NCBI GenBank assembly: GCA_002412495.1
Contig: DHVE01000059.1
Location: 16,446 to 80,445 of the forward strand
Length of the DNA stretch: 64,000 bases
Source of the DNA: Betaproteobacteria bacterium UBA5216
GTDB lineage: Bacteria; Pseudomonadota; Gammaproteobacteria; Burkholderiales; SG8-41
Reading direction: 5' to 3'
The translations under genes were made by a program, and so were the position numbers. This document shows positions 51,738 through 61,440 of this stretch, piece after piece (positions within the stretch are counted from its first letter, which is position 1; every line of letters begins with the position of its first letter). The notes beneath the pieces were generated by a model. The model was not told where the DNA came from. It did no database searches and saw only the letters and a list, made by a program, of their open reading frames with translations.

Positions 51738-53960
51738 GTGAAGAAACACTTGGTGCGCATCGTGGTTGGTCTGCTAATCGTGGCGGTCTTCCTGCTGCAC
51801 GAGCAGGGGGTTATCACGATTCCGTTGCTGGGCCATGTCGAAAACATCGTTTATGACGCGAAGGTGCGCCTTGGCATGCCGGGCGGGGTTCATCCAAGCG
51901 TGGTTATTCTTGATATTGATGAAAAAAGCCTGAAGGAACGCGAGGACGGCGGCGAGGGGCGCTGGCCTTGGCCGCGAGACCGGCTGGCGTTGATGCTCGA
52001 TAAGTTGTTCGACAAGTATCAAATCGAGGTGCTGGGTTTTGACGTGGTGTTCCCCGAGCGCGACGAGACCTCTGGCGTGCGCGTACTGGAGCGGCTTGCG
52101 AAGAACGAATTAAGCGGCGTGCCGCAGTTCAAATCCGCGTTCGAGAAACTCCGGCCGCAATTGGAGTACGACGACATTTACGCGCGCAAGATGCAAAACC
52201 GCAAAATCGTGCTTGGATACTCGTTCCTGGAAAACGATCCTGCGAAAAAGGGCATGCTGCCCTCGCCGGTGCTGGATGATCAGTCTATGGGAGGGCAAAG
52301 TCTTCCCATTCCATCGCAGCCCGGTTATACCGCCAACCTTGCGGTGCTGCAAAAAAGCGCACAAAGCGCGGGGCACTTTAATCCCGATCAGGAAGTGGAT
52401 GGCGTGGTTCGCCGTGTGTCGCTGCTGTCCAAATTTGATGGCAAGTACTATGAGGCGTTGTCACTGGCCATCGTACGCAGTTACTTGGGTAACCCGCCAA
52501 TAAAGCCCAAGTTTTCGGAATATTCGCATGGCGCCGCCGAGCTTGAGGAGATTTCAATAGCCGGAAACAAAATTCCGGTCGATTCGCGATCGCGGGCACT
52601 TATCCCTTATATCGGGCCACGTGGCAGCTTCAAGTACATTTCTCTGGTGGATGTGATGAATGACCGGGTGGACGTCGCGGAATTGCGCGGAAAAATTGCG
52701 ATTATCGGCACTACCGCGCCCGGATTGCAGGATATACGCGTGGCGCCCGTGGATGCGGTCTATCCGGGGGTGGAGGCGCATGCCAATCTGGTGGCGGGCA
52801 TGCTGGACGGCACGATCAAACAGCGACCGGCCTATGCGGAAGGCGCGCAGCTACTGGTGGGCATGCTCATTGGCATCGTGCTGGCGATCTGGTTGCCTTT
52901 TATGGGCATCGGCAAGGCATCGTCGTTGACGTTTGCGATATTGATTGCGGCGATCGGGCTGAATTTTTGGTTGTTCAGGCAGGTTAATTTTGTCATGCCT
53001 ATTGCCGTTACCGTCATCATGATTCTCTGCGTGTACGGCTTTAATACTATTTGGGGGTATTTCAAGGAGGCGCGCAGCAAGCGGCTGATAGAGGGTTTGT
53101 TCGGCCAGTACGTGCCGCCGGAACTGGTGGACGAAATGGCGGAAAGTCCCGGCAGTTACAATATGGCACCACGCGCCGCGGAACTTTCGGTTTTGTTTTC
53201 GGATGTGCGCGGGTTCACGACCATTTCGGAAGCGCTCTCTCCCGACGATTTGTCGACGTATATCAACGAGTATTTGACGACCATGAGCCGGGTGATACGC
53301 GAGGGTCATCGCGGCACGCTCGATAAGTACATCGGCGATGCGATCATGGCATTCTGGGGCGCCCCGGTGACCGATGCCAGCCACGCGCAAAACGCAGTGT
53401 TGGCCGCCATGAACATGCAAAAGCAGGCCAAGAGCGTCAATGAAAGTTTTGCCCAGAAAGGCTGGCCGCCGTTCAAAATTGGTATCGGCGTGAATTCCGG
53501 TTTGATGCGCGTGGGCGACATGGGATCACAGATTCGCCGCGCCTATACGGTGATGGGCGACGCGGTGAATCTGGGTTCGCGTCTTGAGGGTATTACCAAG
53601 CAATATGGCGCGGACATTCTGATCGGCGAATCGACCAAGGCGCTGATTTCGGGGATCGTGTGTCGTGAGATTGACCAGGTGCGGGTGAAAGGCAAGGACG
53701 AACCCATTGCCATTTTCCAGCCCATGGGATTGGAAGATGAGGTCACGTCATCGACGCGCGAGCAAATTGACATTTGGGCCGAAGCGCTTAGGATGTATCG
53801 CGCTCAGGATTGGGATGGCGCCGAGGCGCTCCTGCGTAAGCTCAAGGCCGCGAATCCGGGTGACGAGTTGTACGGTATTTTCCTGGAGCGCGTGGCGGAC
53901 TATCGGACGAATCCGCCGGGCGCGGATTGGGACGGCGTATACAAATTCGAGACCAAGTGA
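51738..53960 (+). CDS. CHASE2-domain class III adenylate cyclase
   Basis: 740 residues, GTG start. One N-terminal membrane segment, an extracytoplasmic CHASE2 sensor (about 30-320), three further helices (about 350-435), then a class III cyclase domain (about 475-660). The metal Asp residues are in LFSDVRGFT (near 489) and GDAIMAFWG (near 533). The Lys in LDKYIGD and the Asp in VMGDAVN are the pair that select ATP, so cAMP is the expected product. A short TPR-like C-terminal tail follows. Its stop overlaps the start of the phosphodiesterase-like gene. Confidence 0.9.
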   Translation: MKKHLVRIVVGLLIVAVFLLHEQGVITIPLLGHVENIVYDAKVRLGMPGGVHPSVVILDIDEKSLKEREDGGEGRWPWPRDRLALMLDKLFDKYQIEVLGFDVVFPERDETSGVRVLERLAKNELSGVPQFKSAFEKLRPQLEYDDIYARKMQNRKIVLGYSFLENDPAKKGMLPSPVLDDQSMGGQSLPIPSQPGYTANLAVLQKSAQSAGHFNPDQEVDGVVRRVSLLSKFDGKYYEALSLAIVRSYLGNPPIKPKFSEYSHGAAELEEISIAGNKIPVDSRSRALIPYIGPRGSFKYISLVDVMNDRVDVAELRGKIAIIGTTAPGLQDIRVAPVDAVYPGVEAHANLVAGMLDGTIKQRPAYAEGAQLLVGMLIGIVLAIWLPFMGIGKASSLTFAILIAAIGLNFWLFRQVNFVMPIAVTVIMILCVYGFNTIWGYFKEARSKRLIEGLFGQYVPPELVDEMAESPGSYNMAPRAAELSVLFSDVRGFTTISEALSPDDLSTYINEYLTTMSRVIREGHRGTLDKYIGDAIMAFWGAPVTDASHAQNAVLAAMNMQKQAKSVNESFAQKGWPPFKIGIGVNSGLMRVGDMGSQIRRAYTVMGDAVNLGSRLEGITKQYGADILIGESTKALISGIVCREIDQVRVKGKDEPIAIFQPMGLEDEVTSSTREQIDIWAEALRMYRAQDWDGAEALLRKLKAANPGDELYGIFLERVADYRTNPPGADWDGVYKFETK

Positions 53961-54724
53961 TGAGGCTACGAGTGCTGGGGTGTAGCGGTGGCATAGGCGA
54001 AAATTTGCGCACCACGTCGCTATTGGTCGACGATGATGTGTTGATCGACGCCGGTACCGGCGTGGGTGATTTGTCCATGGATGCCTTGGCGAAGATCGAC
54101 CATGTATTTGTCACCCATTCACATCTGGATCATGTAACGTCGATTCCCTTCATGGTGGATACAGTGGGTGCGATGCGCGACAAGCCCCTGACGGTGTATG
54201 GGCTTGCCGAAACCATTGCGGACCTCAAGAAACACTTGTTTAATTGGAAATTGTGGCCGGACTTCACGGTAATACCTACTTCCGAGCAGCCCATGTTGCG
54301 GTTTTTGCCGGTTTCCTCCGGAAAGGCGGTGACAATGGGGGATAGAGCGATTACGCCCATGCCGGCAAACCACGTGGTGCCTGCGGTGGGCTACCGGCTG
54401 GATTCGGGCCACGGAAGCCTGGTCTTCACCGGCGACACGACCGCCTGTGGCGAATTTTGGCAAGTTGTGAACGGAATCGAGAATTTGCGGTATCTTATCG
54501 TTGAAACCGCGTTTTCCAACGGAGAACGGGATCTGGCAATCCGCGCAAAACACCTGTGTCCGAGCCTATTGGGTGAGCAGTTGGCGCTTCTCACAAGGCG
54601 TGCCGAAATTTTTATTTCGCACCTCAAGCCGGGCGAAGGTGAGATGATCATGCGCGAGATCAACGAAGGCGCGATGCGCTGGGGCCCGAAGATGTTGCAG
54701 CATCAACAAGTATTCGAATTTTGA
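53960..54724 (+). CDS. Metallo-beta-lactamase-fold hydrolase, class II cyclic-nucleotide phosphodiesterase-like
   Basis: 254 residues. THSHLDHV gives metal ligands H53, H55, D57 and H58; further ligands lie in NHVVPAVGY, FTGDTTACGEFW and ISHLKPGE. The overall pattern, with the LRTTSLLVDD start, matches the MBL phosphodiesterases related to yeast PDE1 and V. fischeri CpdP, which split cAMP. It starts inside the stop of the adenylate cyclase (TGATG), so synthesis and breakdown of cAMP appear translationally coupled. RNase Z-like activity is a less likely alternative. Confidence 0.8.
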   Translation: MRLRVLGCSGGIGENLRTTSLLVDDDVLIDAGTGVGDLSMDALAKIDHVFVTHSHLDHVTSIPFMVDTVGAMRDKPLTVYGLAETIADLKKHLFNWKLWPDFTVIPTSEQPMLRFLPVSSGKAVTMGDRAITPMPANHVVPAVGYRLDSGHGSLVFTGDTTACGEFWQVVNGIENLRYLIVETAFSNGERDLAIRAKHLCPSLLGEQLALLTRRAEIFISHLKPGEGEMIMREINEGAMRWGPKMLQHQQVFEF

Positions 54725-54767
54725 CCATGCTCATCAAGCAAGTAGCGAAGAATGTGATGGAGGTATT

Positions 54768-57146
54768 ATGAGCTCAGTGCTCCAGGCGAAACCGGCGGCG
54801 CAGGACCCAATGGCAGAGAAATTGGGTTTCCAGCAGCGGCTGCAGGGCGTTACCAACAAGATTCACGCGTCAAAGAATATCGACGAGATCATCACAGACC
54901 TTTCGGTCGAACTTTGCGGGCTTTTTTACGCGGATCGATTGACGATTTATCTGACCAGCGATGACAAGGGTTCGATAATTTCCAAGGTTAAGACCGGGCT
55001 GCATTCGTTCAAGGACATCAAGCTGCCGATCAACGAGCAGTCGATCGCCGGATTCGTGGCGGTGAACAAGAGGGTAGTGAATATTCGTGACGTTTATGAC
55101 GAGGCGGAACTCAAAACGCACAGTCCGCAGCTAAATTTTTTGAAAGCCGTGGATGCGAAGACCGGCTATCGCACCAAGCAAATGCTGGTGGCGCCGATTC
55201 TCGAAGCGAAAACCAAGGATCTCATCGGCATCATTCAGATCATCAACTCCAAGAATGGACAATCCTTCGCGCCCTACATGGATGAGGGCGTGCTGCAACT
55301 GTGCGAGACGCTATCCATCGCGTTTCGTCAGCGTCAGGGGCCTGGACTCCAGGTGCGCGGCAAGTATGAGGCGTTGGTGACCAAGGCGGTTATCTCCGCC
55401 GAAGAGCTGGAGTTGGCGCAGCGTTCCGCGCGGCGAAAAAATCTTGATCTGGAGACGGTGCTGACCGACGAGTTTCAGGTCAAGATTCCAATGCTGGGCG
55501 ACGCGCTGTCCGCGTTTTTTGGTGTGCCCTACGAGCCCTTCAAGAGCGATCGCATCAAGCCGCCCGATTTATTGCGTAACATGAGCCGCGAATTCTGCCA
55601 GACCAACCAGTGGGTTCCCCTGGAAGATGGTCCGCAGGGCATTATCGTGGTTACGCCCGATCCCGAGAAGACGCGTGCTTCGCGCATGGTCAACAACGTA
55701 TACCCGAAGAGCAAGGTGGTGTACCGGGTGACCACGCCGAGCGAATTCATACAGACCCTCGACCAGATGTTTGGCGGCAATAGCGCGCTTGATGATTCCG
55801 GCAACATTGATGACCTGCTCGGCGGCCTTGACGACGATTCCGAATCTGGCGAGGCGAGTGGAGACGATATTGCCTCGGCGGCCAGCGACAATGAACTCGT
55901 GAAGCTCGTCAACAAGGTGATCATCGATGCGTACCAGCAGGGAGCATCGGATATTCACATTGAACCCTATCCGGGCAAGGCAAAAACGGAAATTCGTTTT
56001 CGCAAGGATGGTTCGCTGACGCCGTACATTCAAATTCCCGCGAGTTATCGCAATGCGCTTGCGGCACGTTTGAAGATCATGTGCGATCTGGATATTTCCG
56101 AGCGTCGCAAGCCGCAGGACGGCAAGATCAAGTTCAAGAAATTCGGACCGCTGGATATCGAATTGCGCGTGGCGACTATTCCCACCGCAGGCGGTGTCGA
56201 AGATATCGTGATGCGTATTCTCGCCGCGGGCGAGCCGATTCCACTCGATAAACTTGGGTTGTCCAAGCGCAATCAACAGTTGTGCAAGAACGCGATTGAA
56301 AAGCCTTACGGTTTGTTTTTTGTGTGCGGACCGACGGGTTCGGGCAAGACCACGACGCTGCACTCGGTGCTGGGTTATCTCAACAAACCGGACACGAAGA
56401 TATGGACCGCTGAAGACCCTGTAGAGATTACCCAAAAAGGGTTGCGGCAGGTGCAGGTCAACAAGAAGGCAGGGCTTGAGTTTTCCATGGTGATGAAGGC
56501 GTTTCTGCGGGCGGACCCGGATATCATCATGGTGGGTGAGATGCGTGACAAGGAAACGGTGTCAACCGGCATCGAGGCGTCGCTTACGGGCCACCTGGTG
56601 TTTGCGACATTGCATACAAACAGCGCGCCGGAATCGATAGTCCGTTTGCTTGATATGGGGATGGATCCGTTTAACTTTGCCGATGCATTGCTGGGTATTC
56701 TGGCGCAGCGCCTAGCCAAGCGCTTGTGCGGTAAATGCAAGGAAGCGCACGTCGCCACCGATGAAGAAATCCGCATGCTCATGGAAGAGTATTCTCTGGA
56801 GATGCTGAACACCCAGTCATGGAAGAAAGACCTCGAGGGTGAGCGCGCCAAGCTGCTCGATTTTTGGATGAAGGAGTTTGCCAACGAAAACGGCAAGCTG
56901 GTTATTCATTCCGCCAAGGGTTGCGATACGTGCGGCGGCACGGGTTACAAGGGGCGCGTGGGTTTGCACGAATTACTGATCGGCACCGACCAGATCAAAA
57001 AGGACATTCAGGAGCATGCGCGCGTGGCGACGATGTTTGCGACAGCGCTGGAAGAAGGCATGCGCACGCTGAAGCAGGACGGTATTGAAAAGGTGTTGAT
57101 GGGGATTACGGATATTCAGCAAGTGCGCGCGGTGTGTATCAAATAG
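54768..57146 (+). CDS. GAF-domain PilB/GspE-family secretion/pilus ATPase
   Basis: 792 residues, over 200 more than ordinary PilB. A GAF sensor domain (about 25-175) precedes an MshEN-like domain (about 200-330; such domains often bind c-di-GMP), an acidic low-complexity linker, and the ATPase (about 380-790). Walker A is GPTGSGKTTT at about 521, Asp box TAEDPVEI, Walker B IIMVGEMRD, His box FATLHTNSAPES, and zinc cysteines are C-x2-C in LCGKC and GCDTCGG. It powers assembly of type IV pili or a type II-like system. GAF plus MshEN suggests dual small-ligand control. It stands between the cAMP genes and a c-di-GMP phosphodiesterase-like gene. Confidence 0.88.
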   Translation: MSSVLQAKPAAQDPMAEKLGFQQRLQGVTNKIHASKNIDEIITDLSVELCGLFYADRLTIYLTSDDKGSIISKVKTGLHSFKDIKLPINEQSIAGFVAVNKRVVNIRDVYDEAELKTHSPQLNFLKAVDAKTGYRTKQMLVAPILEAKTKDLIGIIQIINSKNGQSFAPYMDEGVLQLCETLSIAFRQRQGPGLQVRGKYEALVTKAVISAEELELAQRSARRKNLDLETVLTDEFQVKIPMLGDALSAFFGVPYEPFKSDRIKPPDLLRNMSREFCQTNQWVPLEDGPQGIIVVTPDPEKTRASRMVNNVYPKSKVVYRVTTPSEFIQTLDQMFGGNSALDDSGNIDDLLGGLDDDSESGEASGDDIASAASDNELVKLVNKVIIDAYQQGASDIHIEPYPGKAKTEIRFRKDGSLTPYIQIPASYRNALAARLKIMCDLDISERRKPQDGKIKFKKFGPLDIELRVATIPTAGGVEDIVMRILAAGEPIPLDKLGLSKRNQQLCKNAIEKPYGLFFVCGPTGSGKTTTLHSVLGYLNKPDTKIWTAEDPVEITQKGLRQVQVNKKAGLEFSMVMKAFLRADPDIIMVGEMRDKETVSTGIEASLTGHLVFATLHTNSAPESIVRLLDMGMDPFNFADALLGILAQRLAKRLCGKCKEAHVATDEEIRMLMEEYSLEMLNTQSWKKDLEGERAKLLDFWMKEFANENGKLVIHSAKGCDTCGGTGYKGRVGLHELLIGTDQIKKDIQEHARVATMFATALEEGMRTLKQDGIEKVLMGITDIQQVRAVCIK

Positions 57147-57162
57147 GACGAGCCGGATCGTC

Positions 57163-58782
57163 ATGAACCAACGCGTGCCCGTGCGCAATCCGCACGATCT
57201 CACCGACCGTTTCGAGCAGTTGCTGGGCATCGGCGTTGCGCTGTCGCGCGAGCGCAATCTCGACAAGTTGCTGGAAGCCATATTGCTGGCCGCGAAAGAA
57301 GTAACCAATGCGGACGGTGGAACGCTGTATCGAATGACCGATGGACGGGCGTTGAAATTCGAGATCGTCCGCAACGATACGTTGGGCATCGCCATGGGCG
57401 GTACCACCGGCGTCAAGATTCCGTTTCCGCCGCTGCATTTGTACAACGAAAGTGGCGAGAAAAACATGTCCATGGTCGCCGCGTGGGCGGTGCACAACGA
57501 CAGGTCGGTAAACATTGTCGATGCGTACACCGAGAAAGGTTTCGATTTCACGGGAACAAAAAATTTCGATCTCAAGACCGGTTATCGATCACAGTCGTTC
57601 CTGACCGTGCCGATGAAGAATCACGAGAACGAAATCATCGGCGTCTTGCAGTTAATCAATGCCAAGGACAGCGGCACCAGCGGCGTAAGGCCGTTTTCCG
57701 ACGCGGATCAGCGGCTCGCGGAATCGCTGGCGTCACAGGCGGCGATCGCGCTGACCAACCGGCTGTTGATCAGCCATCTTGAAAACCTGTTCGAATCGTT
57801 CATCAGTTTGATTAACGCGGCCATCGACGATAAGTCGCCGTACACAGGCGGGCATTGCGAGCGCGTACCCGAACTCACCATGATGCTGGCGGAGGCGGTG
57901 ACCAAGACCCAAGTGGGGCCGCTCAAGGATTTCACGATGTCGGAGCGCGATCGCTATGAATTGCGCATCGCCGGCTTGTTGCATGATTGCGGCAAGATCA
58001 CGACACCCGTGCACGTGGTGGACAAGGCCACCAAGCTGGAGTCCATTTTTGACCGCGTGGCGTTGATCGACACCCGCTTTGAAGTCATCAAGCGCGACAT
58101 GCTGATCGCGGCCTTGCGCGCGGGCAAGGGAGAAGCGGATCTCGCGGCAAAGTACAAGGAAGTGGATGATGATCGCGCTTTCGTTCGACATACCAATATT
58201 GGCGGCGAGTTTATGCGTGACGAGGATGTTGAGCGCGTGAAGCAGCTGGCCACCAAGTATCGCTGGGTCGATCCGGCTGGTCAGGAATGTAATTTTCTGT
58301 CAGACGATGAGGTCAAGAACCTTACCATTCGCGCCGGCACATTGACCGCCGATGAACGGCAGATCATCAACCATCATATTGATCTGACGATAGAAATGCT
58401 TGAAGCGCTCCCGTGGCCCAAGCACTTGACCAACGTGCCCGAATACGCGGGCGGACACCACGAGCGCATGGATGGCAAGGGTTATCCGCGCGGATTAACC
58501 CGCGATCAGATGTCGGTGCAAGCGCGCTGCATGGGAATCGCGGACATTTTCGAAGCGCTGACCGCCAAGGATCGCCCCTACAAAAAAGGCAAGACCCTGA
58601 CCGAGTCGCTGACCATTCTGGGTAAAATGAAGCTCGGGCAGCATATCGATCCGGACTTGTTTGATGTATTTATGTGGGAAAAGGTGTACGAGACCTATGG
58701 CAAGTATTTCATGTCGCCAGAACAGATAGACGAGGTGGATTTGAGCAAGATTCCAGGGTATGTGCCGCCTCCAAGCGAGTGA
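57163..58782 (+). CDS. GAF-HD-GYP protein (probable c-di-GMP phosphodiesterase)
   Basis: 539 residues. GAF domain about 15-195; HD-GYP domain about 210-520. The metal motif LLHDCGKITTP has H274, D275, G277 and K278, and the second motif GHHERMDGKGYPRGL has the GYP triad at about 440-442, so the catalytic core is intact. An insertion of roughly 90 residues separates the two motifs. It should linearise cyclic di-GMP. It starts 16 bp after the GAF-PilB gene, and both carry a GAF domain, so they probably answer the same signal. Confidence 0.88.
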   Translation: MNQRVPVRNPHDLTDRFEQLLGIGVALSRERNLDKLLEAILLAAKEVTNADGGTLYRMTDGRALKFEIVRNDTLGIAMGGTTGVKIPFPPLHLYNESGEKNMSMVAAWAVHNDRSVNIVDAYTEKGFDFTGTKNFDLKTGYRSQSFLTVPMKNHENEIIGVLQLINAKDSGTSGVRPFSDADQRLAESLASQAAIALTNRLLISHLENLFESFISLINAAIDDKSPYTGGHCERVPELTMMLAEAVTKTQVGPLKDFTMSERDRYELRIAGLLHDCGKITTPVHVVDKATKLESIFDRVALIDTRFEVIKRDMLIAALRAGKGEADLAAKYKEVDDDRAFVRHTNIGGEFMRDEDVERVKQLATKYRWVDPAGQECNFLSDDEVKNLTIRAGTLTADERQIINHHIDLTIEMLEALPWPKHLTNVPEYAGGHHERMDGKGYPRGLTRDQMSVQARCMGIADIFEALTAKDRPYKKGKTLTESLTILGKMKLGQHIDPDLFDVFMWEKVYETYGKYFMSPEQIDEVDLSKIPGYVPPPSE

Positions 58783-59087
58783 CTCAGATTGCGCATACGC
58801 TGAAAATTGTGACAAAAATTGTCAGTATGTGACTTTTTTTGCCCGTATTTCGATGTGTTTTGTGATTTGAGTGAGTGGTATGGCGTGATTTTCATTGGAG
58901 CTTTAGGTAAATATGTCCGTACCGTGGCTTAACCCATTTTTTATGTGAGGGGAGTGAGTAAGCATTTGATTTGTATGAGTTTATTTTTATTGCTTTACGT
59001 TGGTTATATTTTGGCATCAAAATTGCTTTTGATCGTCGCTGGTAGTGCTAGAGTTACATTATTTTTTAACCCCGAAGGAGATTATTT
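58783..59087. other. Pilin upstream region
   Basis: About 300 AT-rich bases with no gene. The first 200 bp show no clear signals; the last 80 hold the sigma-54 promoter and leader of pilA. The sharp drop in GC relative to the flanks is normal for pilin promoters. Confidence 0.6.
59011..59028 (+). promoter_or_regulatory. Sigma-54 (-24/-12) promoter of the pilin gene
   Basis: TTGGCATCAAAATTGCTT has GG at 59013-59014 and GC at 59025-59026 with exactly ten bases between, the invariant RpoN spacing (consensus TGGCAC-N5-TTGC). The start would be near 59038, 50 bp before the ATG. Pilin genes of this type are usually activated by PilR through sigma-54. Confidence 0.75.
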
Positions 59088-59522
59088 ATGAAACGTTTAC
59101 AAAAAGGTTTTACCTTGATCGAGCTGATGATCGTGGTCGCGATTATCGGTATTCTGGCCGCCGTGGCGATCCCGCAGTATCAGGATTACACGGTAAAGGC
59201 GAAGTTGTCGAAGTCAGCCGGTTATGTTGCACCGATCAAAACGGCGTTGGCGGTTTATAACCAGGAAAACGGCAGCTTCCCGGCTGCGGCCAGTAATTGG
59301 TCGTCTCTCGGCATGGGAACGCCTTCAGCTGTCAACGAAGTCAGCACTGTTTCGGTTACCGCGTCGACAGGTGCTATTGTCATAACACTCACAAACATCA
59401 AGGCAACTACAATTGATGGCACGACAGTTACCATGACGCCGACTGCCGGTTCAACCGCGATTACATGGTCAAATGCCTGCACCAGTACGGAGCCGGTAGT
59501 TGTGAATTTCTACAAGTGTTAA
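59088..59522 (+). CDS. pilA: Type IV major pilin (PilA-like)
   Basis: 144 residues. A short positively charged leader MKRLQKG is cut before F, giving the FTLIELMIVVAIIGILAAVA helix with Glu5. The variable domain is Ser/Thr rich, and two cysteines near the end (SNACTSTEPVVVNFYKC) form the short disulfide loop of type IVa pilins. GAAGGAGA precedes the ATG and a strong terminator lies 40 bp after the stop. The many Ser and Thr residues would suit O-glycosylation by downstream gene products. Confidence 0.93.
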   Translation: MKRLQKGFTLIELMIVVAIIGILAAVAIPQYQDYTVKAKLSKSAGYVAPIKTALAVYNQENGSFPAAASNWSSLGMGTPSAVNEVSTVSVTASTGAIVITLTNIKATTIDGTTVTMTPTAGSTAITWSNACTSTEPVVVNFYKC

Positions 59523-59561
59523 TAGGATTCTAGTCGCACTCCAGACTGATATGGGTCTGTG

Positions 59562-59592
59562 AAGCGCCTCCCTTCGGGAGGCGCTTTTTTTT
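59562..59592 (+). terminator. Rho-independent terminator after pilA
   Basis: Stem AAGCGCCTCCC / GGGAGGCGCTT closing a TTC loop, followed by a run of eight T. It should make the pilin message mostly monocistronic. Confidence 0.9.
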
Positions 59593-59608
59593 GGGGACTA
59601 CAAGAAGC

Positions 59609-61273
59609 ATGAGCGAATTGCCATTTGCCGGTGCGGTACGATGGTTGCGATACCATACTTTTAAAGTAACACTTCCGCGGGTATGTGCTTTCCTGCTGTT
59701 GGCAACTACAGCAGCTGTATATGTTCCGTACCTGGGCAACCCTCTGGTATTCGATGATTTTGGCGTGAATTATCTTTACCACGGGGTGAATGTTTCGTTT
59801 GCACCCCGCTGGCTACCCTATGCAACGCTGGGTTTTACCTACGTGATGGCTGAAGGTGAAGTTTGGGCTATGCGCTTGGGCAATCTCGTGTTGCACGCGA
59901 TAAATGCCGTGATGGTCTTTGCGCTGTTACGTGAGGTTTTTTTGTCAACGATCAATGCCCCTGGCGGAGAAATGGGGCGGGCATCCCGGACGTTAATGCC
60001 CGCGATGCTGGCCGCCCTCGTGTTTGCGGCGCATCCCGTGGCAGTTTACGGCACCGGATATTTGGTGCAGCGAACCATATTAATGTCCACACTATTTATG
60101 TTAGTGATGTTGATTTGCTATTGGCGCTGGCTCATTACAGGGCGTCGTGCCATGTGGGTTTGGTCAGTCACTGGGTATCTGCTGTCTGTGTTTTCAAAAG
60201 AGCATAGCGTGATGGCACCCGCAGTCGCCTTGGCAATGACATTTTTACTTTATCGACCGTCCATCTCATTGGCGCACAGGATAACCCCCATTTTCGTGGC
60301 GTATACGATTATCGCCGTGTTGGTGATGGGCATGGTTAAAGGCGTTTTTGGCACTGCCTATGAGCCGTATGCGCGAGAATTGATGGGTAATCCGCTTGTG
60401 CTCGACGAAGCGCGAATGCGTGATCTGCATTTTATGAGCATCATCACCCAATCGCTCTTGTATTTCAAATATGCGTTCCTCTGGGTTTTCCCGAACTTGA
60501 ATTGGATGTCGATAGACGTTCGGGAACCCTTGGCGGAGGCTATAACGTTATGGCCGTATTGGGCGGGCACCGTATTGTTTCTCGTTTATCCGGTGCTTGC
60601 CTTGCGCATGATCCTGCGCGGGGGGCGCGTGGGGGTTGCCGGTTGGGTGTTGAGCTATCCTTGGATTATGTTTGCCACGGAATTTTCAACCATACGGATT
60701 CAGGAACCGTTCGTGATGTATCGGTCGTATCTGTGGTTCCCCATATTTGGCGCGTTGTTCGCGTTGGCATTATATCGTTTGAATACGCGAGTTTTGATCG
60801 TTCTGAGCGTTGTGATGGCGTGCGTGTTGGTGCCGCTCTCATGGAACCGGTTGTACTCGATGTCGGATGCCTTGGTGTTGTGGGAAGACGCTGCGAGATT
60901 ATTGGTGAGCGGTAACGAATTGGGTGCGGGCCGTATTTATTACAACCGTGCCTTGGCCCTTAGCGAAAAGGGTCGTAAGGCCGAAGCCGAGGCGGATCTG
61001 GATCGTGTGATAATTTTGCATCCGCGGTTTGCGCCGGTGTATTACGCTAGGGCGAATGTGCGGTTTGAATTGGCGCGTCATGCCGATGCGATGCAAGATT
61101 TGGAGGAGGCTATAGCCCTGAATCCAGACTCCGCTGGGTATTATTTAGCCCGTGCGAAGGTCTTGACGCGCATGGGGCGTGGCGAACAGGCGGTTCCTGA
61201 CCTGCAGAAGAGTTGTGAGATGAAGGACGTGATTGCGTGCTATGCCCTGTCACAACAAGGTCGGACGAAATAG
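59609..61273 (+). CDS. Multi-membrane TPR protein, GT-C/TMTC-like
   Basis: 554 residues. An N-terminal membrane part has about ten helices. Its first periplasmic loop contains VFDDFG, where GT-C glycosyltransferases carry acidic catalytic residues, and SKEHSVMAPAV resembles the conserved K-E motif of eukaryotic TMTC mannosyltransferases. The last 100 or so residues are TPR repeats (YYNRALALSEKGRKAEAEAD and similar). No family assignment is certain. Position directly after pilA suggests a role in pilin O-glycosylation, by analogy with TfpO/TfpW-type genes next to pilins, but that is inference. ATG 59609 has a weak ribosome site. Confidence 0.6.
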   Translation: MSELPFAGAVRWLRYHTFKVTLPRVCAFLLLATTAAVYVPYLGNPLVFDDFGVNYLYHGVNVSFAPRWLPYATLGFTYVMAEGEVWAMRLGNLVLHAINAVMVFALLREVFLSTINAPGGEMGRASRTLMPAMLAALVFAAHPVAVYGTGYLVQRTILMSTLFMLVMLICYWRWLITGRRAMWVWSVTGYLLSVFSKEHSVMAPAVALAMTFLLYRPSISLAHRITPIFVAYTIIAVLVMGMVKGVFGTAYEPYARELMGNPLVLDEARMRDLHFMSIITQSLLYFKYAFLWVFPNLNWMSIDVREPLAEAITLWPYWAGTVLFLVYPVLALRMILRGGRVGVAGWVLSYPWIMFATEFSTIRIQEPFVMYRSYLWFPIFGALFALALYRLNTRVLIVLSVVMACVLVPLSWNRLYSMSDALVLWEDAARLLVSGNELGAGRIYYNRALALSEKGRKAEAEADLDRVIILHPRFAPVYYARANVRFELARHADAMQDLEEAIALNPDSAGYYLARAKVLTRMGRGEQAVPDLQKSCEMKDVIACYALSQQGRTK

Positions 61274-61440
61274 CGCGCTTGCAATCAAGATATTTTGCGT
61301 GGGGCGACGTCCGGGACCGAGAAAGCATGCGGATTATCGGAACCTCGCTCTGCGTACCTGTGAATGGTATTGCCAAAACGACAATGTTATTCTTCAGGGC
61401 ATCAAGAGTTAACGATTCCACATTAAAGAAGGAGTATTCA

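Noticed and set aside
61237..61440. A longer 175-residue version of the small protein at 61441
   Set aside because: The extension overlaps the preceding TPR gene and lacks a ribosome site, whereas GAAGGAGT stands directly before 61441.
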